Source of the DNA: Ectocarpus siliculosus | Taxonomy: Eukaryota; Sar; Phaeophyceae; Ectocarpales; Ectocarpaceae | Length of the DNA stretch: 40,911 nucleotides | Assembly (NCBI GenBank): GCA_000310025.1 | Contig: FN647684.1 | Coordinates: forward strand, 482,319-523,229 | Reading direction: 5' to 3' | Part shown: positions 11,001-22,136 of the stretch, in pieces | Layout of the letters: every line of letters starts with the position of its first letter | How positions within the stretch are numbered: the stretch's first letter is position 1 | Translations under genes and position numbers: made by a program | The notes under the pieces: model-generated | The model's input: only the letters and a program-made list of their open reading frames with translations | Databases searched by the model: none | What the model was told of the DNA's origin: nothing

Positions 11001-14000
11001 TACACGTGAGGGCTACATAGTGTAGGGCTAGGGTCTACAGCAGTCTCGCTGTCCACACAACCAGCCATCGCCAACACCGTCACTACCACCACGTGGAAAC
11101 ACCAATCAACACGCCGTTCTGTCCCTTGTTGTTAGATACGAGCCCGGGGAGGGGGCAGCGGTGGACGGGAGGCGTACAGTACCTCCCAAAACTGTTCAAT
11201 GTATGCATAGGAAAGTTTTCTTCTTAGCAAATGGTGGGAATGTACTCCCTCTCGGTATGTTTTTTTAGGTGTACTGCTGTACCCCCTTTAGGGTAGGTTT
11301 GCCTCAACATCTTCTGTCGTCACACCTACGGTGGTCTGCGGTGATACACGCTGGTTTCGTGGTCTGCGGCGCGACAAGCAGACAGCAGTTACAGAGACAT
11401 GGTGGTCTGCGGTTGCCATTTTGGCAGTCCGCAGGAGCGTCACCACTGAACAAAGAGGGGTACGCCTTGAACATTATGGGGTATATGTTTGAGAACAGCG
11501 GGGAACTAGACAAACTTTTAGCAGAGAGGGGTGCACCCCGCGGTTTCGTGAACAAAATGGGGTCCTCGAACAAGCTCCCCTCTTACAGGTCCTAGTTAAC
11601 TCTGTTCCTGTGGGTGAAACAAAAAAAAGGTTGGGCGGCCTTCCTAAGGACCTGCCGCATGGCGCTAGAAGGCGGTTTAAAGGCGCCTACCCGGCGTCAG
11701 GCGTTGCGCCCCACACCGAAAAAAAGTAGAAGAATACCCTATTTTGTGCCTAAACACGTGGGGTATACCCCATTTTCTCAATTCCCTTCAAGGTTTAGTT
11801 TGTGACTAGTACCCTTTGGGCGGTTTAGGTACCATGTATCTCATAACCGAAATCGTGTTAATTTCCCTGTGGGAAAAGCACCCAGGCAACACCTCGGCAA
11901 AAGGCAAAAACAAGCAGCAGCAGCAGCAGCAGCATTGATTCAAGTGGTGATTCGTCGGTAGCTACGCTGAGAGTCGCTTTTTCCACCAATCAGGGCACTT
12001 TCTCAGCACTTCGATAAGAGGCTATTCTTGACGAATACAAGGAAAGATAGCATTGTATGCGTAGATACGCTACACACCGGACGCTAAACAGTGACTCAAC
12101 AACACGACAGGACCATCACCTCCTATGCGACGGACCGTTCCCTGAACCGTTCCCTGAACCGTTCCCTGAACCGTTCCCTACGGCAGTAGTGGTCCCTGTG
12201 CAAGTGAGAAGGGATTTGGCCTACCTTACATCCAGCACCCCAGAGCAAGAGACAGGTGGAATACTCCCTATCTGTGTCACGCGATTTCACCGGCCTTACA
12301 CAGGGCGATCCGGTCCATGTTCATGCGGCCTCGTGCAGGAATCAGACACTGCCTTAGATGCGCGCACAGGGGAGACAACCATCTCGTGTTTCTGTCTCAT
12401 TTTTTTTGCCTTGAGTTCTCCTCGAACGGAAACAAAAAAGTTCCATAGCCAGCCGTGTGTCCGTCTCAACCGTTTGTTGTTATCTCTTCCGGAACGGAAA
12501 AAAAAAACCCGACCTTCTCAACACCCAGCTGGCCTCGACCGCGCGACAATACCTTCTCGAGGAGACCCTCCACCGTCGTGTACATGCTGCCGAGCGTGCC
12601 CATCTCCATGACGAGCTCGAGCTGGGGGATCTCGAGCACGGCGGTGTCCGACTTGAGCACGTCTCTCCTGAAGTCGTCCTTCGAGACGGCCTCCAGGGTG
12701 TACGCCGTGCCCTTCGGCGGGATCGCTCCCCCACCCTTGACCTTAAAAAAAAAAAGGCAAAAATAAGTTTTTTGCACGCCCGGGCCGGTCAACACATACG
12801 ACAACGACGCCTCCTCCAAAAAAACGCTAAATAGTAAAAAATAAATAAACAACGGTTGGGGAACAAAAGCCGGACCTGCCGGCAAGTAACCCGGAATTAA
12901 GCTTGGCGAACCCCCGCGCAGCAAGTCATCACGCCCAACCATGGGTACGCTTGAAAGAGAACCTGCCGCCTCTCGCGGGTACGGGGTGGTTTGCATCCTA
13001 TGGGGCAGGCGACCGGACTCAAGCAGAGCACACTTGGCGAGATGCAAGCAAAAAAAAAAAGGCGAGGATCTGTAGCGGAAGGGTCACATACCACTGGTAC
13101 ACGCTAAAACAGCTGCTGATATCGGTCTCTCGAGGTAACAGAAGTGTGGAGCGGGTTGAGCGCCCTGGCGAGGGCGCGAGTGAGACACCGGGAGCCGGGC
13201 GGCTCGGTCACATGGTCGCTGAGACCAAGACTCGCTAGACGTTATGGCAGATTTTCTTCGAGCTGGCCAAACGCAAGGAGTGACGACTGGTGAGAGAGCG
13301 GTGCGTGATGGCTGATGAGAATCTACCAGTGTACACGTACGTACATGCGTGCTCGTTCACGAGGACACACCTCGAGTCGGCCGGCCGCATAAAACGTTTC
13401 GAGCGCATCGTAACGGTTTTAAGAGTCGATCGCCACACACACACTCCAAGTATACCCGCACTAGACGTTTTGGTTTCCCTGTTGCGAGACTGGCGTGCTT
13501 TCATTGGTCGAACGCAACAAAAAAGTGCTCCAGTTGTGTACCTTTTCACTGCTGCACAGCAGGACGGAAGTTTGCAAAAGAGATCAACTCGACATGTACA
13601 AGAAGAAAAGGTGCCATTAAGTTGCAAATGTCGATATGGTGCTTGGCCGATAAAAAACAAACAGCAACGACGTCTGGCCGAAAAACAACACACAACAGCA
13701 ACAGCAGTAACAGCAACAGCAATAATAACAGCCGTCTCCACGACAAAAAACACCCCATCACCTCCGAGCTCTTGAAGCCGCACGACTCGCAGTTGAAGGC
13801 CATGATCACGACCTCCTTGAAATGCGGAATTTCGGCGAGGCACGTCAACGAGTGCCCCGGAGCTCCGCAGGCCGGGCAGCAATCGGGCAACCGCACCGCC
13901 TCCCTACGCATGAAACTCCCCCCCTCCTCCTCCTCCCCCGCCTTGCCGTCGCCTTGACTTGCGCCAACGCCCTAGGAGGAATTGTTCAAGCAGTGAGGGG

Positions 14001-17000
14001 GGGTAGGTTGCCGAAATCATGTTGTTGTGTGTTGTGTGTAGCCGTCCCTTCTGCTTGCGTGATCTGTGAACAAGGTGCGGTGGTCTAGTTGCTGGCCCGA
14101 GAGAAAACGCATGTATTCGTTGGAATCCCTCCTTGCCTCGCCCTCTCTTGATAAAAACTGAAACAATAAGCAGCGGTGTTTGATTCTAGCCTCCCCTCCC
14201 CTACCCCAGCTTTATCTTTGCCTGGGATCCGTTTTAGAGCCTAGCTACTGTAGGCTTCAGCTGAGTCCCCCTGTCCACAAGCGGCTAGCCTGCTGCTGCT
14301 GCTGCTGCTGCTGCCGCTCCACACTGCATGCGTCCGACCTTCATATCTCTGGCGCACGCGACTGCGCGCTCGAACACACCCCAAACACACAGAAAGCATG
14401 ATACTTCCGTTATACATACAACACCTTCAAACATAAACAGACTACACTCGTACCTTCTCCTTAGTCACCGCCCTTCTCCATCTCACCCGAAGAGGTGTCT
14501 AGAAAACGACGGATGAATGCTAGACTACCACGTTCAGAAACACTCGGAAAGCTTGGTTTCTTGATCGATCCCGGACGTTCTCCGCCATGGGGAAAACGGC
14601 AATCGATAAAAACCATCCACGTGAGGCAGCGATAGCGCGGTTTTGTCCTCGGTTCCGTGTGCTAACCTAGCTTGTTAGTGCTCGTGCTGGCGCTGGGTGC
14701 TATTGAATCGGTTTCAGGAACGGGAAGCTGTTGTGTGTTTGGCAGGAACTTGCGAGGTGCTGTTTCGGTGTGCTGATTTGGATGCTATCATGCGTCGATT
14801 CCACTCGTGTGTCCTGTTTCCCGACTCAATAAGCGTGTACTCGGGTGGGGAAATCCGTGCGCTTATACAAAGCAAACCGTAATAGAGCACTCAACCACTG
14901 TATGCCAGACAGGGCCCCACGCATATACACGCCACACAACGCTCCCGGCTACATCTACGCATACGCACCTTGCTCATGATCCTGGCCATCAGAGCCGCGG
15001 TCCCCTCCATCTCGCGCGGCGCGGGCCTCGCCGCGGAGCTAGCGTCCACGGTCCCCGCTGCCAACGCCTCGTTGGACGGCTGCAAACCCAGAGACATGTC
15101 CTGCTGGGCCGTGCGCGTGAAGTGTGACGTCTGCCGTGACATCACGTGCGGCGTGGCGTGGTGTCGCGGACGCGGCGGAGGTGATCAGAGGATCGGACGG
15201 GGGGGGCGAGGAGTCGGGGGCGGCTGCAGCATGCTGTCGTCTAGACAAAGGAGTGCACGCAGACCCTTGCTGGGCGTGACGGTGTGATTGTCAGGGTCGA
15301 TAGCCCTTGAGAATGCTGGTGCTAACCTACGGCAGTACTGCAGTCGGGGGACCTCCAACGACGGCGCACGAACCCGTGCGATTTGTTCCCTTCGCCGCAA
15401 GGATTCATTCCTGCTGTTGCGGTTGTTCGGTGTCACGTAACCTCATGTCCCGAACAATAGCAATCAACAAATCCATCAACGTAGGCACACCTCACGCGGG
15501 AGGGCAGCGTTCTCAACGCCCGTTTTGTCAGCACTGCCTTGTCCGCCCCTTACCTTAAGGGCGGGGTCTTTGTTCGGCGCGGAAGGGTTTTCGACGAAGG
15601 AGTTGCCGGACGGGTCGTCCACCACCATGGTGAACGGAAGCTCAGAGTCAATTCCGGTGCTCATGAGCGCCAGCCGCGCGATGACCCCGGCGATCTGGGC
15701 CCCGACCTTGCGGGTGTTAAAAAGATGAACACGCGACGGACGTCTTTTGCTAAGGGCCGACCGTGGGGTGGTTAGATTCGGAGGTGCGTATGTAGACGTA
15801 GACGAACTGATCGGGGAGATGATAGGCGTGCTTCCGGTTGCGCTGGTCGAGAGGAGCAAACTCGATCCAAAGCGTCACGAGCGACTCATGTAGATAGTTC
15901 CGCACCTATTCGGTGGTGTGCTTTGGTCCCGCCTTCTTCCTTCTTATTCCCTCTCCCTCTCTCCCTCTCTCTCGCCCTGTTCGTCTGTCTGTCGGTCTGT
16001 CTGTAACTGTCTCTTTCTCTCGATCTCTCTCGAACACAAACGGGCCAGCATACAAACTCCGAGTGCTTTACTCGCACTTGTAGCATACTGCGACATCTTT
16101 ACGGAAGACTACATCTAGCAAAGAGCGCAACGAGCGCACCGGTCCTCCCAGACGCTCTCTGGGCTTTCCCTCCCTGTCCCTGTCCCTCGTAAATATTGCT
16201 TCCACAAACCAACACCACGCAAAGGCCTTGGTTCTCTCCCAAACACCCTCGCTAGAGCCACCCACAGCATACCGAGTCAACAAATCGCAAACGGCACACA
16301 ACAGCAGTACACACACGCTCGAAAACTACGCGGTGTCCAGACCCCCCCCCCTCCTCTCCCGCCACATATTTCTGCGCTTTCTGCCCCTTTTTCTCTGCCC
16401 TCCGTACCTTACCCCGACTCCTGCTACCCTCCCACCCCCCCACCCCCACCCCCCGCCCCACTGCTTCTCTTATCGTCACCTCGGGCGACCTCTCCATGCG
16501 GAGATCCTGCGCCTCTCCAAGCTTCTCGGCGGCCGTCCTCAGCAGCCCCTCAACCGTGGTGACCTCCCCCCGCTGCCTCGGCGGGATCTGGAACTCCATC
16601 TCGCGGAACGTTACTGTGGCGAAGTCCGACTTGATCACCTGCCTGCAGGGAGTTGGAGTCGGAGAGCAGTTGGTCAAGAACAGCGGGGGAAGGGTGTGTG
16701 CGTGCCGTGGAGTTACCGTGCGTTGCTTGCAAGCGTAGGAAGAGCCGGCCGGACCAACAGAGCAAGATGGTGGTCGGCATCATATGTATCAACCAAAATT
16801 CTCTTCGTTCGAGGGAGAATGCTTTCGGCAGAGCCGAAATTCGTGTCATCAGCTCGACAACAACAACAGGAGCAGCAGTAGGAGCAGGGTGCAGAATGGT
16901 GCTTGTCGCGGACCGGAAAAACATCTTCGCGGACCAACCCGCAAAGCTCCCCACCAACACCAACGACACTATTAAGTCGCAAAAAAATGTCGAAAGCTCC

Positions 17001-19241
17001 TGTCTGATGGTGTAGTACACGCCTAGAGTACCTGTTAAGGTCTTCGGCGTTGTTGACCGTGAGCTCGAAGATGCACCCTTTTTCCTGCAGCTCGCCTCCA
17101 AATACCACCTACACCAAGAAGCAGTCAGCAGCAGGGAGGACAGTTGGCAGGGAGCCGGGCGTAAGCAAGTGGCGGTGCTACGCACGAAACATACTTGTAG
17201 GCCGAGTTTAATGCCAGGAACGTCGTCGGATTATCGTCGAACGGTCGTTGCTGAGTGATTGAAACCACCATGTTCTTTATAGCCAATATGTGTGTCCTAG
17301 CCACCAAACCGCACATAGCGCAAAGGCGTCGTCGTACGAAAGCTTGTAAAATGATACTACCCGAAAGTGTTGAAGTCGAAAATGTACAAATAAACGACTT
17401 CTGAATAGCCCCAAGAACAAATACCTCTGAAAGACGTCACGTGATTGCGGGCAAACGCTGGCAGCAACAACAACCAACCCCCTAGGGACTTTAAAAACGC
17501 AAACCTTCAAGGAAACACATGGTCGTCGACGTCGTTGTTGTTATTGTTGTTGTTGTTGGTGGTGGTGGTTGTGGCGTTATGTTGGCTGTGGAAGAGTTCT
17601 GCTGATGCATTTTGGCTTCGTGCCAAAAGTTCCAACGAACAGGGATATGCTCCCCGCCGCACCCGACCGCGGGCTGTCGACATACGAGGAAGCAGAACTG
17701 AAAACTCTTCGCATACATATTATTGTGTAGGTTCAGTCAAAGCCGCGAATTAAAATCACTTTGTTCCACGGCTCCACTTCATGGCACAAGCGCACCGTCT
17801 GCGTGGTGTGTGCACTAAACACAAGATGAACAAAAACTACACAGGTTCGGACCGGGGCTCCGATTTTTCGATTTTTCCATATAAACAAGCAGATTCAAGG
17901 ATAAGCACGTTTCCTGGAAACTTCGCGCAGGCAAACATTTGCAGATTTAAGGCGGCTTCATGTGATTGACTGTGGGGCAACAGTCCTCCTAATATTCGTG
18001 GCCGCGCTGCGCGACCGCTGCACCTTGACAGCGCTCCCACAGCTGTTGAGTGTGTGCGGCGTGCATGCGTGCGCGCGTCTGTGTCGCTCGTTCAACCCCA
18101 GCACACGAAATCGCACCAGTACGGAGACAGGAAGTAATAGTGCTGGCCGGCAGCCTCTGAATGACGTGCTATGTCGCGTTCTAAGCGTTCGGAGAGGAGT
18201 TTTGGGAGGGGCACATCCAACTCAAACGCTTCTAGAAAGCAGAGATAATCCTCTTGCGCGGGGAAAGACTCGCCCGTCTTCGCCAGCATCAAGTCCGAAC
18301 TGGGAGGCCACTTCGTGATCCTCCTCCTGCTCTGGTTTGCTCGCTGGTGCTTCCATCACCTCTTCGTCGTCGTTGCCTCCACGTCCTTCCTAACCGTGCG
18401 GCCTCCCTCTGTTCATGTTTGTGGCGCGCCAACGCCAGGGCCTGTTCGCTGGGCACTGAGTTTCTCTTTGACCGCGCCACATGCTCTTTTGACTGCTGTG
18501 TGTGTGTGTGTGTGTGGTGCCAGGTGTGTCACTTCGAAGAAGTTGTCTAAACCGAAAAGTTGTGAACAATTTTCCACAAAACGAGCCAACCTCCGCTCTT
18601 GTTGTGAATTTTTTATCCTTGCTGTGGGAAATGGCGAGACTGTCAGGAGCATTCCTCAGAACGATGGGTAAAATCAAAATCTGACGAATTTGTTCGCCTG
18701 AATTTGTCTATTTACTTACAGTAAATTCGTTTGCAGATTGGACTTTCCCCACGACTCAAGCCCAAGCCGAGTCGAGCACAAAACTCATTCTAGTTTTTAC
18801 TTTCACCGTGCATCGATCGTAACGTGTCCATAGTCCGTAGAAAAGGTGCGTTCTGCTGTTGTGCTCGTGTGATTCTAGCTGATCGCCCATCCATTCGTGC
18901 CTGCTGTATAGACGCTGCTGGCTTTTTAGTCTACACGGCCTAACACGCTACACGCCCACCTCGTTGTTCCTCCAGTGGCAATCGTCGCACTCGAAGGAGC
19001 TGAGGATAACTTCCCGAAAGAAGGGGATCTTCGTCGTGAGCATCCGCGTCGTGCCGTCGCCGCCGCAGACCATGCACATCGACCCGGTGATCTCGTCCGC
19101 TCCGGCGAACTCGTCCCCTGCCCCTGCGTCTTCGCCGCCCCCCACAGCTTCCCCGATGGTGGGCACTCGGTACTCGCCATTGGACGATGTTGCCTCGGGC
19201 TCGGCAGCGGGGGCGGCGCTGGAATCATCACGTTCGGACAT
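5006..19241 (-). CDS. ZPR1: ZPR1, double zinc-finger eEF1A chaperone
   Basis: Ten exons (minus order): 18960-19241, 17032-17108, 16480-16642, 15554-15706, 14969-15130, 13762-13971, 12553-12741, 10430-10539, 7120-7240, 5006-5275. They join in frame to 1737 nt, 578 aa, and all introns are GT-AG. The protein has the family's two-module layout. C4 finger 1 has C56-x2-C59 and C85-x2-C88, with [15 protein letters not shown] between the pairs. A ZPR1 domain follows, with [13 protein letters not shown] (about 203-215). An acidic linker leads to finger 2 (C311/C314, C340/C343, [16 protein letters not shown]) and a second ZPR1 domain with RDPLGNSF. The end reads [15 protein letters not shown], then an unusual tail of about 70 residues rich in Pro, Gly and Glu. 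ZPR1 is known to bind and help fold eEF1A in the cytoplasm and nucleus. The start is taken at MSERDDSS; an in-frame ATG at 19361 would add 40 residues. Family members are usually near 460 aa. Confidence 0.95.
5291..5320. repeat. (CAC)n microsatellite
   Basis: About ten CAC/ACC units lie 15 bp outside the 3' splice site of ZPR1 exon 10. On the gene's strand this is a GTG run just upstream of the branch/acceptor region of intron 9. Confidence 0.85.
8402..9604. mobile_element. 1.2-kb element with terminal inverted repeats
   Basis: The two ends are inverted copies of each other over about 50 bp. The left end begins GGCAGTTTCTTG. The right end, reverse-complemented, begins GGCGGTTTCTCA. A perfect core of about 30 bp (8415-8445 against 9561-9590) contains AAGGTTCGGAAATCCAGTTC. 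Similarity stops outside these points. The interior holds diverged tandem repeats but no transposase-like ORF, so it resembles a non-autonomous DNA transposon or foldback element. No convincing target-site duplication is visible. It lies in ZPR1 intron 8. Confidence 0.6.
8607..9080. repeat. Diverged tandem repeat, period about 215-225 bp
   Basis: Two full units and the start of a third are seen. Unit starts near 8607, 8820 and 9046 share CTCTnCACTGG followed by CCAACAGnAA. The first two also share GTAGCTGTGnGTATGGTGC, then GACCGTGA(G/C)GCGCTGGG and GAAGTTGGC. Divergence is high (roughly 25-30% by eye). The array lies wholly inside the inverted-repeat element. Confidence 0.6.
9755..9975. repeat. 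Degenerate minisatellite, GGCTATCACGCC-like units
   Basis: Around nine variants of GCTATCACGC recur at irregular spacing of about 10-35 bp (for example CCATCACG, GCTACCACGCC, GCTATTACGCT, GCTATCACGCC, GCTATCACACC). Two copies are followed by CGTGTCC. It lies in ZPR1 intron 8, between the inverted-repeat element and repeat copy B. Units are unequal and there are no fixed-length unique spacers. Confidence 0.6.
10075..10345 (+). repeat. Dispersed repeat, copy B (decayed)
   Basis: Similar to about 1515-1760. Shared blocks are TTTCGACGACGAA, then CAGCCTTGCTTCGCC, AGGATTCGGAGACGG, ACCTTCGAGCTGGCTCGTTT, CCAATAGGTTGGG and GATTCGTTTGGCAGC. Indels break the reading frame that is intact in copy A. It ends 85 bp from the donor side of ZPR1 exon 8, in intron 8 and antisense to ZPR1. 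The flanking direct repeats of copy A are not seen here. Confidence 0.65.
10561..10897 (+). mobile_element. SINE-like retroposon, copy 2
   Basis: This is 337 bp in the opposite orientation to copy 1, starting GGCGTACTCTTATG. It is flanked by direct repeats of form TGGTTC-G(10 or 11)-AGGG at 10541-10560 and 10898-10918, a 20-21-bp target-site duplication. The 3' end carries about 18 bases more than copy 1 after the CTTCTTGTACA block. The left duplication abuts ZPR1 exon 8 (10430-10539): on the gene's strand it supplies the C-rich tract and GAACCAG acceptor. The element therefore lies antisense in intron 7, starting about 22 bp from the exon edge. Confidence 0.7.
11325..11780. repeat. TGGTCTGCGG short repeats and GGGGTATA(CCCC) motifs
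   Basis: Three copies of TGGTCTGCGG lie near 11332, 11360 and 11402. They are followed by related GGGGTATATG (about 11478) and the palindrome GGGGTATACCCC (about 11760). The stretch is in ZPR1 intron 7. It may be a decayed repeat; no coding signal is seen. Confidence 0.35.
12132..12179. repeat. 12-bp tandem repeat, four units
   Basis: GGACCGTTCCCT is followed by three exact GAACCGTTCCCT units, in ZPR1 intron 7. The unit is near-palindromic at its core (GAACCGTTC). Confidence 0.85.
14290..14313. repeat. (CTG)n microsatellite
   Basis: Eight perfect CTG-phase units in ZPR1 intron 5. A similar AGC run lies at about 11913-11934 in intron 7. Confidence 0.85.
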
Positions 19242-19603
19242 GCTTGTCGTATCAGTCGGTGCTGGGGCAGAGGGGAGACTCACTGCTGCAGCAGCGAGAG
19301 GTGCGTGGAGAGACAGCAGGTCGACCCAACCACGCAAATCAGTGAAAACGCCACCGTCCATTTTTTTGGGGCTGTCTTCAGCAGTCGCGGTGATCGTTGG
19401 CTCTTCCTGGCGCAGGCCAGCTTGATGGCATCGACCTGCTCGGGACGTTGTTTCCTACCATTCTCCCCGAAGGAGACCGAGCCGTTCAATTGATGATAGC
19501 ACTCATCACACGAGCTCATTTCGTCGGGCGTGTTGCTGCCCTTGCTGCTGCGGGAGCACTGTCCGTCACCAGCACCTCATCCCCCAAACACCCCTGCGCC
19601 GAA
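19242..19603. promoter_or_regulatory. Shared divergent promoter region, ZPR1 / DUF547 gene
   Basis: There are 362 bp between the preferred start codons of ZPR1 (-) and the DUF547 gene (+). Both genes have earlier in-frame ATGs (19361 and 19397), which would shrink the gap to 35 bp. I therefore favour the inner ATGs, with this stretch as 5' UTRs plus a bidirectional promoter. No TATA box is evident. Short CTG/GCA runs occur (19283-19295, 19538-19552). Confidence 0.45.
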
Positions 19604-22074
19604 ATGGCAGGTTCTTCTGCCCCCGACTACGCCGCGTGGGACTCGGTTGTTAAAGCGCACGTCAAGACCTCAGAGATACGGGGGATACCGCTGAACGTGG
19701 TTGATTATCAAGGTGTGTGCTGCTGCCGCTGTGTGGAGTGGTAGACGTACATGCCGCCCGTGATGGGCACCGAAACAGCGTTCTCAACTACCACGCTCGT
19801 CCCTGTGCCTTTTTGACCACTGCTGCTGCTCTGCTGCTGCTGCTGGCACCCGCAGCAGACGCGACTCAGCAGCCGCTGTTGTGTGCAACTGCCGGTCACT
19901 GCTTGCCGTACAAACACGCATCGTGCGCACGAAAAAGAAGCAGCTTTGACCATCGTCAACACCTTTGGCGTGCACGCGATTCCGGGCCCGTCCTAGACAA
20001 CAACAACCCCCCGCCCTGCTGACTACCTGGTACTTCCGTGTCTAGACTGCAGGAGCAGCAGCAGTCGACACCATTCGGTCGGTTTTGGTACATCAAACTT
20101 CAAATTTCCGTCTCAGATCTTGGCGCAGTCCCACAAGCTGGACGTTTCGCTCACGGCATGCCTGACTTGATTCGAATTCGTGCCTGACTTGATTCGAAGC
20201 GAATTCGATTTCAACGACGACGAGGAAAACGGATGGCTTAACGCCATGAAAATGAAGGAAAGCACGGCAGGTGTGGTGGCAGCAGAAGTACCTGACTCCG
20301 GTGGATGCCTCCAGATAACGTAAAAAGTTTGTTGGGGTACATGGAACATGGAACTGATCTTCTGGTCTGACCCGAACTGACATGCGGGTTAACCGAGCGG
20401 GTCGGACCCGTTGGGCCGGAGGAGGTCAGTTGGCGGGTCAGTAAAAGATACCCCGTGAACCACACGTATGTCACCTGACCCGCTGTCTGATATCGACATA
20501 CTGTATTGACATTCCGTATCCTTAAGTATTGGTGACAGTTACTTTTAAACGAGACCCAATCGGCCCGGATCGGCAAACGGGGGGGGAACCGGAGGCACCG
20601 CCCGAGGCAAGCTACAGTAAACGAGTGTTGCACAATTGCTTGATTTCTCCTTGAGACTCGCCCAAACTACACCTCTGGAACCTGGTAGGTGAGAAGGTGT
20701 TGAACCTACTCTTTGAAGTAGTCGCTGGTTCGATGTAATATGCAAACCTTGCTTACATCCGCTCGTTCGTGCGCTTTCAACCAACCGTCGATGCCTCGCC
20801 AACTCAAACGACCAGGGGTCCGAGATGACCCGAACTTCGAGACCTTCGTCGAGTCGCTCAAGAACGCGCCAACATCCGGGCTGGGCAAGGACGCTGAATA
20901 CGCCTTGTGGATCAACACCTACAACGCCCTGGCTATAAAGATGGTGACAGACAACCCGTGCAAGAAGAGATTGTTTCGTACCAAGAGGATAACCAGCATC
21001 AAAGGTATGAAAAACGATTCGCCAGGGGTGGGGCAGCCGGGAAAAATAAACAGCCACGAGCTTTGTCCAACGTGTGCCGCTTGTTTGACATGTACTGCTC
21101 AATAAAAATTGACAAACGTAAACCTCACACACGAAGGACCAGGAGGGATACATAATATGCGGTGATACGTAGAAGTACGGTAGAGGGCGCGCTCGAAAAG
21201 GATTTGGATGTCGCCAAAAAATGTATGGTACTCTTTTAGACAGGAATGAATGATTTCGTCTCAAAAGCCTCAAGAGACGAAGGCCAGCAATAGATGACCC
21301 TTCCCCCGTCCCTTCCGATTCCCATCCCAATCTTCTTTCAGATATCGGGAGTGTGGTGGCGCCGGTGTGGAAAAAGCCCGCGGGGGTAGTCGGGGGCGAA
21401 ACGCTGGCTCTGGATGACGTCGAGAACGTAAAATTGCGGGACCCCAAGGTGAGATTTGGGTCGGCCTTCGCTGGGAGGGGGGGGAGGGAGGTGTACCCAT
21501 ATTTGTCGTTCGACCATTGACCTCGCATCCCTACAAAGCCGGGACGGAGCACGCCGGGTTCTCACCGGACCAGGCTCTCACATCACCAAGCGCGAAGCAC
21601 CGTGAGGTATTCGGCGAGTCGCATGAAGGGTGCGCTGCATCCTGCTACAGCTGTTCGGCATCTTGTGCTTACTTCCTTGCGTGCGGATGACGGCTGCGAA
21701 TGACAAAATCTACTCGACCACCATTATGGTTACTGCCGAAGAAAAAAACAGAGGCAAAAAAAAGCGGTCACCTGGTTGCCGAGCTCACGAAGTGATCGGC
21801 TTGTTCTACGACGTCGTTGCCAAGCAACGCAAACCCAACCCCGATGGCAAAACACCGAGGGGGGGGCAGGAGGGACGGGGGGAAAGGTACAGTAGGTATG
21901 TAACTCCGCTTTGTTTGCTAGAAGGAGAAAGGGCCCCTTGCTTCGTTTGCTGTGATGTCCCGTTTTTCCGACGGCGAGCTTCGGAGCTCGCGGCGTCTGT
22001 CACCGAGGGTAGCTGGAGCCTTTTACCGTCGTCGCCGTTCTTTGATCCATTCTGTTATTTTTTAAGATCGCTGC

Positions 22075-22136
<62 letters not shown>

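Noticed and set aside
20545-21552. 335-codon open frame antisense to DUF547 exons 2-3
   Set aside because: No motif and composition follows the opposite strand's exons; the plus-strand exons carry the conserved DUF547 signature.
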